NCBI RefSeq assembly: GCF_900111605.1
Contig: NZ_FOIA01000032.1
Coordinates: forward strand, 1 to 36,382
Source: Nitrosomonas marina
GTDB lineage: Bacteria; Pseudomonadota; Gammaproteobacteria; Burkholderiales; Nitrosomonadaceae
DNA: 36,382 nt
Reading direction: 5' to 3'
Part shown: in pieces, positions 8,457-17,093 of the stretch
Layout: every line of letters starts with the position of its first letter
How positions within the stretch are numbered: position 1 is the first letter of the stretch
Position numbers and translations under genes: made by a program
The notes under the pieces: generated by a model
Databases searched by the model: none
What the model saw: the letters and a program-made list of their open reading frames with translations, nothing else
What the model was told of the DNA's origin: nothing

Positions 8457-9663
8457 GAATCATCGTAGGGGTTCGAGTTATCTGGCATCTGTTGCTCAGG
8501 GGGCGGTACGACCATTTCATTACCGCACCAAAGCCTGGCGATTACTGGGACGGGTAGGTGGTGGCAAAATGGGTCACAAAAGTGGAGCATATCATCTTAT
8601 AGGCAACTTTAAATATTTGTCATATTATAACTATGACACTCGATTGAGTTCACCACCTATTAACACGGGATATTTCCAATCTAACAATAATTTTTTATGG
8701 GAAACACTTTCATTTGCTACTGGTCGCAATGACAATAAGCCGGTTCAATCCCCAGCAGGATTTCAACATCCAACAGCATTAACCGCCAGGGAAATTGCAG
8801 GTTGTGTGGCCAAAGAACCTCAGCAACAGTTTGCCATCATTCACCAGAATCAAAGTACAAGATTAAATACAGAAAGCTATTTGAATGCAGGCAATAAAGC
8901 CAGCATTCCGGAATCTACCAAAGAGGATGCGTTAAGTAAAATAAATAGGAACTCAGGTGAGAGAAAACCTGTCCGTCTCGCTAACGATAATAGTGCAAGC
9001 CCTGATAGGACGATGGTTCATGATGTCAATAAAAATGTGCAGCAGGGACAGATGCCCAGTCAATTGCTAAGGCAACTGGGGAGGCTGTTGGAAGAATACA
9101 ATTTTGGCGACAGCGATGAAACAAGTGAGCAAATACAGCGACATGATAAGGTAAATTCAGCAAGTCATAATGCAAGTAGTCAGAAGCTTAGGAATATATC
9201 AATTCCCGGTGAAACGACTAAGGAGTATGTCAAAAGTGTCTATAGCCAAAACTTAAAGCCTGAGTTTGTAGAATCGGTTCTACATGTTGAACGTGATCGA
9301 GTTGGCACGCAAATAAATCGTTCAGCTCCAGAACGCCAGGATAAGTCCTATCAAGCCGATAAATCTATCCATTCATATTCGGCCAGCAATAGTAAACCTG
9401 TGATTAACGGAAAAAATACTCGTCAGCCATTTGTAGATGAGACAAGTGATATCCGTCTAGCGGATATAAAATATTTAATATATCAAAAGCCCTCGGTACA
9501 AAAGATAGATAAAGCTAAAAAAAACGAAAATATTGTTAAAAAACTGACCCGTCAGGTGAAAACCAAGACTATCAAAAACCCGTTAAAAAGCCACAGTTTG
9601 GCTACAAATAACTATCTGCAACGATGTCGCTTAGGAAATAGCAGGATAAGGATTTACAAGTAA
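8440..9663 (+). CDS. Unrecognised 407-aa basic, low-complexity eCIS-cluster protein
   Basis: I recognise no domain. The N-terminus is basic (MIRSVRNHRRGSS). The middle is rich in Asn, Ser, Gln and Lys and probably disordered, with one likely short helix (SQLLRQLGRLLEEYNF, about residues 207-222). The C-terminus is strongly basic (VKKLTRQVKTKTIKNPLKSH). The start overlaps the previous gene by 17 nt, with AGAGG about 7 nt upstream. It lies between the gp26-like and cap genes, so it probably serves the particle. No obvious tape-measure gene is seen elsewhere, so it is one candidate for that role or for a disordered cargo or assembly factor. This is inference. Confidence 0.6.
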   Translation: MIRSVRNHRRGSSYLASVAQGAVRPFHYRTKAWRLLGRVGGGKMGHKSGAYHLIGNFKYLSYYNYDTRLSSPPINTGYFQSNNNFLWETLSFATGRNDNKPVQSPAGFQHPTALTAREIAGCVAKEPQQQFAIIHQNQSTRLNTESYLNAGNKASIPESTKEDALSKINRNSGERKPVRLANDNSASPDRTMVHDVNKNVQQGQMPSQLLRQLGRLLEEYNFGDSDETSEQIQRHDKVNSASHNASSQKLRNISIPGETTKEYVKSVYSQNLKPEFVESVLHVERDRVGTQINRSAPERQDKSYQADKSIHSYSASNSKPVINGKNTRQPFVDETSDIRLADIKYLIYQKPSVQKIDKAKKNENIVKKLTRQVKTKTIKNPLKSHSLATNNYLQRCRLGNSRIRIYK

Positions 9664-10505
9664 TGAGTGATTCAAGTGCAATTGGAATGGTGGGCGAGTC
9701 ACTGGTTAACCTGCTCGAAGGAGAAATGCAAAGTACGCCTAGCGTGGATGTCACCGTACTGGCGCCGGATGAGAATGCGCAGGGTAACAGAAGAATTAAT
9801 CTGTTTCTCTATAAAGTGGAGGAAAATACTTACTTAAAAAACAAGGAATGGGAGGTTTCACGAACAAACAGTGAGCAAATTACGGCAGCTCCGTTGAGTC
9901 TGAATTTACATTATTTAATGACGGCCTATGCGCAAAACGACCAACAGACAGGAAATACCAGCGCACATGAGGTATTGGGTGAGGCAATGCGTGTCATGAA
10001 TGAGTTTCCAATTATACCGGGTTCCTATCTGGTAAGTGGTCTCAACGATGCACGGGAGCAGGTAAAGATTATGCTAAAAACAACGGATATCGATGAGATT
10101 AGCAAGATCTGGACAACGTTCAGTGAGCCTTATCGCTTAACCGTACCTTATGAAGTTTCCGTGGTACAGCTGGATCAGTCACCGGCTACGACACGTGATA
10201 TCCCGACCCGGGTAGCCACCTTGGGTATCCCTACTGTCACTCCTGAATTCATTGCACCTTCAATTAATGCAATGGCGCCACAGAGTGGTCCTGTGAGTAC
10301 GACTATCACATTTAGTGGTGAAAATATTGATGGGTTGGCTGCTTATGTCACTATTGGGGGGCGGCGAATTGCCGATCAGCAGGTCATATCTAGTAACAGT
10401 TTTGATGTTACCGTACCCAGCGACATGATTCAGGGCTTCCACCAGGTCCGGGTGGATGTCTCTCATTTATATCGCACTACCTTTTTGTTTGAGGTAACAG
10501 CATGA
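9663..10505 (+). CDS. eCIS terminal cap protein, Pvc16_N/DUF4255 family, with C-terminal TIG-like domain
   Basis: Residues 1 to about 185 match the Pvc16 N-terminal domain (DUF4255): INLFLYKVEENTYLKN, then PLSLNLHYLMTAYA, HEVLGEAMRVMNE and YRLTVPYEVSVVQLD. In Afp and PVC this protein terminates tube and sheath growth at the distal end. Residues about 197-280 form an IPT/TIG-like beta-sandwich (PSINAMAPQSGPVSTTITFS, then RVDVSHLYRTTFLFEV) that the short Afp16/Pvc16 proteins lack; it may decorate the cap. Its ATG overlaps the stop of the 407-aa gene, and its TGA overlaps the ATPase ATG (ATGA), so translation is probably coupled. Confidence 0.88.
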   Translation: MSDSSAIGMVGESLVNLLEGEMQSTPSVDVTVLAPDENAQGNRRINLFLYKVEENTYLKNKEWEVSRTNSEQITAAPLSLNLHYLMTAYAQNDQQTGNTSAHEVLGEAMRVMNEFPIIPGSYLVSGLNDAREQVKIMLKTTDIDEISKIWTTFSEPYRLTVPYEVSVVQLDQSPATTRDIPTRVATLGIPTVTPEFIAPSINAMAPQSGPVSTTITFSGENIDGLAAYVTIGGRRIADQQVISSNSFDVTVPSDMIQGFHQVRVDVSHLYRTTFLFEVTA

Positions 10506-12694
10506 AGACTGAACAGCCAGAATATCAAGCTTTACTGGTTCCGGCATACCAGGATATTTTTGAACATTTGCGTGATGAACTCATGCGTTTGGATAAAATG
10601 CTGGAAATTAGAGTATATGAGTTCAATATAAAAAAATTCTCAAATGGTAAGCGGACCTATACATCACCGAACTATATATCCAATGAGGAAGTGAACTGGC
10701 TAATGTCGGAACAGCCAGGTGTTGAAAAAGAGGGGGATGAAACCCTAAATCGGCTTTATGCTGACCTGCAGGAGATTGAAGACAGAATAGATAGTGCAGT
10801 TCAACAAAGTCTGACATCCGGGGTGTTTTTACCATTAATTAATTTATCCAAGCTGTTCAACATGACTTGGCTGGAATATCAGGTCATATTAATATGCCTC
10901 GCTCCGGAATTACGACGCCGTTATGACAAAATTTACGCCTATCTACAGGATGATATCACCCGAAAAAGGCCTAGCTTGGACTTGGTGTTGCAAGTTTGTT
11001 GTGTCTCCGAAGCTGACCGTTGGCAGGCGCGAAAATTGCTGAACCATGATTCAAGCCTTATTAAATTTGATCTGGTTCAGGTGATTGATGACGTGTATAG
11101 CCCTTCAGGATCCAGTAATCTATCATTGTTTATCCAAATCAACAAACGAATCCTGGATTATGTACTGGATGTGAATATTGTGGGCGACAGAATAGAACCT
11201 TATGTGAATATAATTTCAGTTAAAAATGTAAAAAATGCAGTGCAGATACATTCCCGGCCGTTGCAGGATATACGAGATATTCTGCAAAAGCATGCTGACG
11301 GTAGTACTGATATTGAACCAACTGTTATTCACCTTATTGGTGGACATGGTTATGGAAAAAAGACTCTGATATTGTGTGCCTTGCAGCAGGACGTTGACGC
11401 TTTGTTGTTTGTTGATATGTCCTTGTTATATAAATTAGATCAGAATGAGTTGAGGGTGTGTATCAATTCAGTGATCGTTGAAAGTATCCTGTTTCAGATC
11501 CCCATCTATTTCAGAAATATTACTAATGTTAATGAGGATGCCAAGGATAAGATAACGATTATTTTCAATAAAATTAGTCAATACAGCTGGGTCTATTTTT
11601 CAGATAGTTGTAGTGATAATACGGCTTTAACCGGCAACACTTTTGTTAATGTGAGAAATATCAAGCTTTCTTTGCCTACAGTGAACGAGAGCAAGGTACT
11701 GTGGGATTATTATGTGACTAAAACCAGAACTATCCTGCATGATGCGTCGATTATCAAGACTTTGGCCGAAAAATTCATCTTATCACCTTTGGCCATTAAA
11801 CAGATCATCTATTCGCTAAGTTCAACAAAACAGGTTTCCAATCAGGAACTGATCAACAAGTGTAAGTCACATTCCAGTAAAGGTTTGGTTCAATTGGCTA
11901 CAATGATTCCACCAGGATACGCTTGGGTTGATATCGTTTTGCCTAATGACACAAAATCCATTTTGAAGACAATATGTAAGCAGGTAACCAACAAATATAA
12001 AGTTTTTCACGATTGGGGATTTGACAACAAGTTACGTTATGGGCGTGGCTTGAGTGTTTTGTTCTGTGGTAGTCCGGGTACAGGTAAGACCATGGCCGCA
12101 CAGGTTATTGCTGCGGAACTCAAACTGGATCTTTACAAGATCGACTTATCTAATGTGATTAGTAAATATATCGGTGAGACTGAAAAAAACCTGGATAAGG
12201 TATTTACTGAAGCCGAAACCAGTAATGCAGTACTGTTTTTCGATGAGTGTGATGCGTTATTTGGTAAACGTACGGAGGTTTCCGACGCCCATGATCGTTA
12301 CGCGAATCTCGAGGTTAGTTTCTTGTTGCAGAAAATGGAAGAATATGACGGTATTGTAATCTTGGCTACCAACTTGAGGGGCAATATGGATGACGCCTTT
12401 ATTCGACGTATACGCTTTATAGTGGAGTTTCCATTCCCAGATCAGGAAAGTCGAAAACAGATCTGGTGTAAATCAATACCTGACTTGGCTCCAGTCTCCG
12501 AAGATATAGATTTCGATTTACTTGCCAATCGATTAAAGCTCTCTGGTGGGAATATAAAAAATATTGTACTTAACGCCGCGTTTCATGCCTCGGATGAAAA
12601 CAGTGCAATAGCTATGAAACATATGTTGTTAAGTGCAAGAGATGAGTTCCAGAAAATTGGCAAGTCGTGGAACGAGAATAGTATTTTAAATTAA
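10502..12694 (+). CDS. eCIS AAA+ ATPase (Afp15/Pvc15-like)
   Basis: This 730-aa protein has a C-terminal AAA+ module: Walker A GSPGTGKT (residues 523-530), Walker B VLFFDECDALFGK with D581-E582, and a likely sensor or Arg-finger segment DDAFIRRIRF. An N-terminal helical domain is followed by a second, degenerate nucleotide-binding region with GGHGYGKKT at 280-288. This matches the two-module layout of eCIS ATPases, which act in the cytoplasm during assembly or cargo handling rather than in ClpV-like recycling. The start overlaps the cap gene by 4 nt. The short N-terminal extension is hydrophilic with no signal peptide. Confidence 0.93.
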   Translation: MKTEQPEYQALLVPAYQDIFEHLRDELMRLDKMLEIRVYEFNIKKFSNGKRTYTSPNYISNEEVNWLMSEQPGVEKEGDETLNRLYADLQEIEDRIDSAVQQSLTSGVFLPLINLSKLFNMTWLEYQVILICLAPELRRRYDKIYAYLQDDITRKRPSLDLVLQVCCVSEADRWQARKLLNHDSSLIKFDLVQVIDDVYSPSGSSNLSLFIQINKRILDYVLDVNIVGDRIEPYVNIISVKNVKNAVQIHSRPLQDIRDILQKHADGSTDIEPTVIHLIGGHGYGKKTLILCALQQDVDALLFVDMSLLYKLDQNELRVCINSVIVESILFQIPIYFRNITNVNEDAKDKITIIFNKISQYSWVYFSDSCSDNTALTGNTFVNVRNIKLSLPTVNESKVLWDYYVTKTRTILHDASIIKTLAEKFILSPLAIKQIIYSLSSTKQVSNQELINKCKSHSSKGLVQLATMIPPGYAWVDIVLPNDTKSILKTICKQVTNKYKVFHDWGFDNKLRYGRGLSVLFCGSPGTGKTMAAQVIAAELKLDLYKIDLSNVISKYIGETEKNLDKVFTEAETSNAVLFFDECDALFGKRTEVSDAHDRYANLEVSFLLQKMEEYDGIVILATNLRGNMDDAFIRRIRFIVEFPFPDQESRKQIWCKSIPDLAPVSEDIDFDLLANRLKLSGGNIKNIVLNAAFHASDENSAIAMKHMLLSARDEFQKIGKSWNENSILN

Positions 12695-12706
12695 GGGTGA
12701 AGAATA

Positions 12707-13489
12707 ATGAGCGGATTTAGCGGTAGGCCCAAAATACTGAAAGGTGCGTTTGTCGAGTATGGGATCAGTATCCCGCCCCTGTTCGTAGTCTTCCAGTTTA
12801 ATCCTGAAGAATTGACTCGCAGTCGGGGTGTGCAGTTTGGTGGCTTGTCAGGTAATGACAGAGAAGAACGAGTAGAAACAACTGAGCAGCAACAAACCAC
12901 GCAAAATGGTTCTACCTCGTCCACAACCAATACAAGTGCATGTTCTTCGTCCAGTCGCAGTCTCAGGTCACTGCATCAGCGTAATTTTCCAGAAAAAGAT
13001 CACTTGATGGGTGTACAAAATGCCCAAACTGCAGAGTTTAGTGAGGAATCGATCAGTTTTGATATTCGTCTAGATGCTACTGATGATATGAATGAAGGTA
13101 ATGTGATTGCCGGCACCTTCGGTATCCTACCGCAGTTGTCGACACTCGAAATGATGACCCTGCCTAAGAGCGAAAGCCTGATTGCCAATGTACTTTCCGG
13201 ATTCGAAGAGGGGTTTAGTTTTACGAATAAAGAAAAGCCCCCTATCGTGTTGTTTATCTGGGGTTATACACGGATATTGCCTGTGAATCTTAACCGAATC
13301 AGTATCCGTGAGACAGAATTTAATACCATCCTGAATCCCACTCGGGCTACAGTGGGTGTGGATTTGACAGTCATTGAAGGCAACAATTATAACATTCCTT
13401 ATACTTATTCAAAGGCACTGAAGGAGGCTATGTCAGTGCTTAACCTGGCCAATATTACAGATGTGGCCAATGTGGTGGTGCCAGGTTGA
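12707..13489 (+). CDS. Baseplate hub-connector protein, CIS_tube domain (Afp7 N-terminal part-like)
   Basis: The opening (KGAFVEY, then FQFNPEELTRSR) is the signature of the contractile-injection-system tube-initiator family. Those proteins link the baseplate hub to the first tube ring, like Afp7/Pvc7. A Ser/Thr/Gln-rich loop (about residues 55-90) is probably disordered. The rest is beta-rich (ESISFDIRLDAT, then PPIVLFIWGYTRILPVNLNR and TRATVGVDLTVIEG). In Afp7 a LysM domain follows in the same chain; here that part is a separate gene starting 3 nt later. The ribosome binding site is AAGGGTGAAG. Confidence 0.8.
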   Translation: MSGFSGRPKILKGAFVEYGISIPPLFVVFQFNPEELTRSRGVQFGGLSGNDREERVETTEQQQTTQNGSTSSTTNTSACSSSSRSLRSLHQRNFPEKDHLMGVQNAQTAEFSEESISFDIRLDATDDMNEGNVIAGTFGILPQLSTLEMMTLPKSESLIANVLSGFEEGFSFTNKEKPPIVLFIWGYTRILPVNLNRISIRETEFNTILNPTRATVGVDLTVIEGNNYNIPYTYSKALKEAMSVLNLANITDVANVVVPG

Positions 13490-13492
13490 ATT

Positions 13493-14341
13493 ATGTTTAA
13501 TAAACGATCTCGTTATTACAAACTGGATAAATTGGCTATCAGGCGAAGTGATGGTCTTACGATTAATGGCAAACAGCTGAGAGTTCAGCCTAAAACTGAA
13601 GGTAAGGTATTTTATCAGATTGAATCGGGTGACCGAATTGATCATTTAGCTTATAAGTTCTTGAGACAGTCCAAACTTTGGTGGCACATCTGTGATGCCA
13701 ATCCTGCATTTTTCTCACCAAAGGAATTGCTAGGTACATCACCCATCAAGCACTTGCGGGTAGTTGTTTCTTTCCAAGGATATCAACCCGAGTGGGTTGC
13801 ATTGTTTTCTTCACTGCATCGGAAAATAGGTGTCCAACAGATACTGCATGGTGAGAATGGGCAGACCAAAGTGCATAGACAGTTAACATATAGTGTAATG
13901 TCGTCTTTTGCCACAATACCCGACACAGATGAAGTGTTATTTGATCCCGACACAGATGAAGTGTTATTTGATCAGGCCGTACGGATGCAAACCATTTCTC
14001 CTGCTTTGGATACTTTTCTGAGTCCAGGGGGGATAACTCTGGGTGGTGCAATCAGGGTTACTAAGGATGGTGATAATCTCTGGTATGTCGATGATCTTGA
14101 GAACCAGATTGTTTATGCTTATGTATTGACTTTAAATGATGATCCTGTGCCTGATGAAGTTAGTCTCTTTGAGGCAACGGTCTTTCATACCTGGATGGTG
14201 GAAATTATTTATAACGAGAATTCAATTGCATCGGAGGAGTTACTGGATGATATACAGTCTGCTGGCTTCAACGTAGATAGTCATGAATTCATTGGTCGAG
14301 TCGGCAAAAAAATAGCTATACCAGCAAAATATTTTGGTTGA
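13493..14341 (+). CDS. LysM-like baseplate protein (gp53/Afp7 C-terminal part-like)
   Basis: At about residues 43-75, YQIESGDRIDHLAYKFL followed by LWWHICDANP matches the LysM-type tail protein (gpX/gp53) pattern that clamps hub to wedge. The C-terminus (RVGKKIAIPAKYFG) also looks like the end of a LysM unit. Between them is a beta-rich insert. A perfect 27-bp tandem duplication at 13919-13972 repeats the residues PDTDEVLFD. It starts 3 nt after the CIS_tube gene, so the two are probably co-translated and together replace a single Afp7. There is no signal peptide, which fits cytoplasmic assembly. Confidence 0.75.
   Translation: MFNKRSRYYKLDKLAIRRSDGLTINGKQLRVQPKTEGKVFYQIESGDRIDHLAYKFLRQSKLWWHICDANPAFFSPKELLGTSPIKHLRVVVSFQGYQPEWVALFSSLHRKIGVQQILHGENGQTKVHRQLTYSVMSSFATIPDTDEVLFDPDTDEVLFDQAVRMQTISPALDTFLSPGGITLGGAIRVTKDGDNLWYVDDLENQIVYAYVLTLNDDPVPDEVSLFEATVFHTWMVEIIYNENSIASEELLDDIQSAGFNVDSHEFIGRVGKKIAIPAKYFG
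13919..13972 (+). repeat. Perfect 27-bp tandem duplication inside the LysM-like gene
   Basis: Two identical 27-bp units at 13919-13945 and 13946-13972 encode PDTDEVLFD twice and keep the reading frame. Complete identity at the nucleotide level points to a recent slippage duplication. It lies in the non-conserved insert of the protein, where extra length is likely tolerated. Confidence 0.9.
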
Positions 14342-14346
14342 ACATT

Positions 14347-15459
14347 ATGCAACATGATTTCTTACAGATTGAAATTGAAGGTGAAGAGCTCGAAGAGCTT
14401 TATACGGATTTGATTTGTTTGGAAGTCGAACTTGATGATGAATTGGCTTCTAGTTTTTATATCAAATTGACCATGTTGGCGCTGGATGGGGAGTGGTCCA
14501 TTCTTAATGATGATCGGATTGCTGCTTGGAAGCCAGTAACGATTACTGCTGGGTTTGAAGATAATTCAGAAGAATTGATATCCGGTTATATCACACAAAT
14601 TAAACCTGATTTTTCGGCCAATCCTGAAGATGCGACTATCGAGATCTGGGGTATGGACGCCAGCGTGCTGTTGGATAGGGTTGAGATATTAAAGGTCTGG
14701 CCAAACAAGAAAGACAGTGATATCGCAACAGAAATATTTCGAAGCTACGGTCTGACACCCGATGTGGAAGATACTACCTTGGTGCATGATGAGGCAATAT
14801 CCACGATTATTCAACGTGAAACAGATATGCAATTCCTGAAGCGGCTCGCATTGCGCAATGGTTATGAGGTCTATGTCCAGAGTAGTAGCGGTTATTTTAA
14901 ATCGCCAGCGGTAGATGACGATGCGCAACCTGTATTGGCTGTGCATTTCGGCAATGAGACAACGATGACGAATTTTTCATTAACTGTAGACGCAACAATG
15001 CCGACCAAAGTCAGCATGTATCAGATCGACAGGCTGAATAAGGAAGTTTATGAAGTCAACGTGGAGTCAAGTACATTAATGAAGTTGGGTAGTACGGATG
15101 CCAATGGCCTGCTGGGTTTGGGGATGGATTCTGGTCAAGTATATGTAAGTATGAATAGTACCTCCGGTAATGCCGAGATGAAGGCATTATGTCAGGGTAT
15201 TTATGAAAAGGCCGAATGGTTTGTCAGTGCAGAAGGAGAGATACTTGCCAATAATTATGGGCACGTATTGTTACCCAGAAAGCCGGTTACCATAAAAGGT
15301 ATCGGTGAGGTTTATAGTGGTTTGTATTATGTTACTCATGTTACACATGTTTTCACCTCGAGTGGATATACACAATATATGAAGGCTAAGCGCAACGGTC
15401 TGCACACTCTAGGTACAGAGAACTTTAATGTGGGAAATGGCTTGTTAGTTGGAGTCTAG
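14347..15459 (+). CDS. Baseplate hub protein (gp27/VgrG N-terminal, Afp8-like)
   Basis: About 370 aa of the phage late-control D / VgrG hub family. The trimer forms the hub below the tube and carries the spike. Typical parts are the FxxxLTMLALDGEW-type first barrel, WGMDASVLLDR, DSDIATEIFRSYGL, then TIIQRETDMQFLKRLALRNG, the best-conserved stretch of the family. The later FSLTVDATMPTKVSMYQID belongs to the second barrel. A TTG at 14338 overlapping the previous gene is possible; the ATG at 14347 is preferred. The spike is encoded separately just downstream, so a VgrG-like function is split in two. Confidence 0.88.
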   Translation: MQHDFLQIEIEGEELEELYTDLICLEVELDDELASSFYIKLTMLALDGEWSILNDDRIAAWKPVTITAGFEDNSEELISGYITQIKPDFSANPEDATIEIWGMDASVLLDRVEILKVWPNKKDSDIATEIFRSYGLTPDVEDTTLVHDEAISTIIQRETDMQFLKRLALRNGYEVYVQSSSGYFKSPAVDDDAQPVLAVHFGNETTMTNFSLTVDATMPTKVSMYQIDRLNKEVYEVNVESSTLMKLGSTDANGLLGLGMDSGQVYVSMNSTSGNAEMKALCQGIYEKAEWFVSAEGEILANNYGHVLLPRKPVTIKGIGEVYSGLYYVTHVTHVFTSSGYTQYMKAKRNGLHTLGTENFNVGNGLLVGV

Positions 15460-15470
15460 TAGGAGTTTTT

Positions 15471-16316
15471 ATGAACCTTGAGCAAACAGTCGCCAGTATT
15501 ATGCAAAAAATGGAGCGCCAGTTCTATGGTAAGTATAGAGGCTTTGTAGTAGAAAATGAGGATCCGGAACAGCTTGGTCGTTTGAGGGTAAGAGTGCCTA
15601 GTGTACTAGGTAATGATGTGGTTACTGGATGGGCATTGCCTTGCTTGCCTTTTGGTGGCAATGTCAACCAAGGTATGTTTTTTATTCCAGAAGTTGATGC
15701 TGGCGTGTGGATAGAATTCGAAGAAGGTGACCTGGAGTGCCCCATCTGGGCAGGTACTTTCTGGAGCAAACCGGGTGGTGAAAGTGAAATACCCAAAACC
15801 AATGGGGCAGATGGCACCGAACAAGATATACAAAAACAACCTACGCGCAAGATCATCAAGACATTAAAAGGGCATTCTATTCAGATTGAAGACAAAGACG
15901 ATGAGGAAATGATTCTGATTAATGAAGCGATAAATGGCCATGTTATTAAACTGGATAAGGAGGGTGTCATTATTACCGATGGGGCAAACGGAAATGCCAT
16001 GATCATGGATAAAGATGGCACCATTATCGAGGATGCTAATGGTAATAAAGTGATCATGGAAGGTAGTAGCATTACTGTTGAGGAATCTAGTGGTAATAAG
16101 ATAATCCTTGAATCGGGCGGTATTAAAGTCGGTAGTGACGGTGCCAGTGAACCGTTTCTTTTAGGAAATACTTTTTTGTCAAATTTTAGTTCGCTGGTAA
16201 ATACTTTGGCGACCCATACTCACTTGGGAAACATGGGGGCACCGACTTCACCTCCGACTTCGCCCATCATGTTTGTGGAAGCAGGTGTTAAATCAATGAA
16301 GCATAAGGTGGAATGA
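15471..16316 (+). CDS. Spike protein (gp5/VgrG OB-fold plus beta-helix)
   Basis: This 281-aa protein has a gp5/VgrG OB-fold at about residues 20-105 (GFVVENEDPEQLGRLRVRVP, PCLPFGGNVNQGMFFIPEV, CPIWAGTFWSKPG). It continues into a repeating beta-helix from about residue 125 with short units such as GHSIQIED, GHVIKLDKEG, GNAMIMDKDG, GNKVIMEGSS and GNKIILESGG. The end has THTHLGNMGAPTSPPTSP, common in these spikes. The trimer forms the membrane-piercing needle on the hub. The ribosome binding site TAGGAG lies 6 nt upstream. No lysozyme domain is present. Confidence 0.92.
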   Translation: MNLEQTVASIMQKMERQFYGKYRGFVVENEDPEQLGRLRVRVPSVLGNDVVTGWALPCLPFGGNVNQGMFFIPEVDAGVWIEFEEGDLECPIWAGTFWSKPGGESEIPKTNGADGTEQDIQKQPTRKIIKTLKGHSIQIEDKDDEEMILINEAINGHVIKLDKEGVIITDGANGNAMIMDKDGTIIEDANGNKVIMEGSSITVEESSGNKIILESGGIKVGSDGASEPFLLGNTFLSNFSSLVNTLATHTHLGNMGAPTSPPTSPIMFVEAGVKSMKHKVE

Positions 16317-16317
16317 C

Positions 16318-16710
16318 ATGAGTATGTCTTACGGCTCAAAAGTAGGAGCGAATATTACTTTAGGCGGAATGAGTAGTGATATTTATCAGGTTATGGATGA
16401 GTTGTTATCTCCACCTCTACAGCAGGCTGTTGATGAAGCGACTGATGACACCCGGGATGGTGCGGTTAAGGCACTGGAAAAGGCCAGAGAGGGTTGGCAA
16501 AAATTATCTTACGCCATTGCCAGCGGTGTTGTAGAACATTTAAGGCATAATTTAGATATACAGAATATACAGACGAATGGTAATGTGGTTATTAACATCA
16601 ATGATGATACGGACAACGGTGGAGTGGGGCACACCCATAACTTAACAACATCGAGCGCAGCAACCAATGTCGTATTCAATCAGGTAGTCGGTACCGGGAG
16701 TGTTGATTAA
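16318..16710 (+). CDS. Small eCIS protein between spike and gp25-like wedge; possible spike-tip component
   Basis: This 130-aa protein has a helical middle (DIYQVMDELLSPPLQQAVDE, then DGAVKALEKAREGWQKLSY) and a beta-rich C-terminus with VGHTHNLTTSSA. It lies where Afp10/Pvc10 tip proteins are found near the spike, but I see no PAAR motif. The HTH triplet recalls the His-x-His metal sites of phage spike tips, though that likeness is slight. It starts one base after the spike stop (TGACATGAG), so expression is probably coupled. The function is unassigned. Confidence 0.6.
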   Translation: MSMSYGSKVGANITLGGMSSDIYQVMDELLSPPLQQAVDEATDDTRDGAVKALEKAREGWQKLSYAIASGVVEHLRHNLDIQNIQTNGNVVININDDTDNGGVGHTHNLTTSSAATNVVFNQVVGTGSVD

Positions 16711-16712
16711 TT

Positions 16713-17081
16713 ATGTTACAGGAAAAGAGATCATTTGCTTTTCCCATGAATGTGAACCACGTGGGACGTATTACTTCCAGAGGAGGTAATGAGGCAATAC
16801 GTAATAAGATTATCCAGGTACTGTTTACTGCCCCTGGAGAGCGTGTCAACCAGCCGGAGTTTGGTTGTGGTTTGTTTAACTTGGTATTTGAACCCAACAG
16901 TACGGTATTGAGTGCTGCTATGCAGTTTACTATCGGTCAAGCTTTGTCGCGCTGGTTGGGAGATGAAATTATCACTAACTCCGTTTCTATTAACCCTGAT
17001 AACAATTTTATAAATATAGAGATATTGTATACCAATAAAGAGGATTTGCAACAACAGGCAACACGTATTCAATTTAAATAA
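16713..17081 (+). CDS. Baseplate wedge protein, gp25/gpW-like (Afp9-like)
   Basis: This 122-aa product has the full length of the gp25-like family. Diagnostic parts are FAFPMNVNHVGRI, NEAIRNKIIQVLFTAPGER, then NQPEFGCGLFNLVFEPNS. The ERVxxPxFGxxL stretch holds the conserved 'EPR-like' core that nucleates sheath assembly on the baseplate. It follows the small protein by 2 nt and is followed by the gp6-like gene after 12 nt, the standard wedge order gp25-gp6-gp7. Confidence 0.93.
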   Translation: MLQEKRSFAFPMNVNHVGRITSRGGNEAIRNKIIQVLFTAPGERVNQPEFGCGLFNLVFEPNSTVLSAAMQFTIGQALSRWLGDEIITNSVSINPDNNFINIEILYTNKEDLQQQATRIQFK

Positions 17082-17093
17082 GAGAAAAACGAA

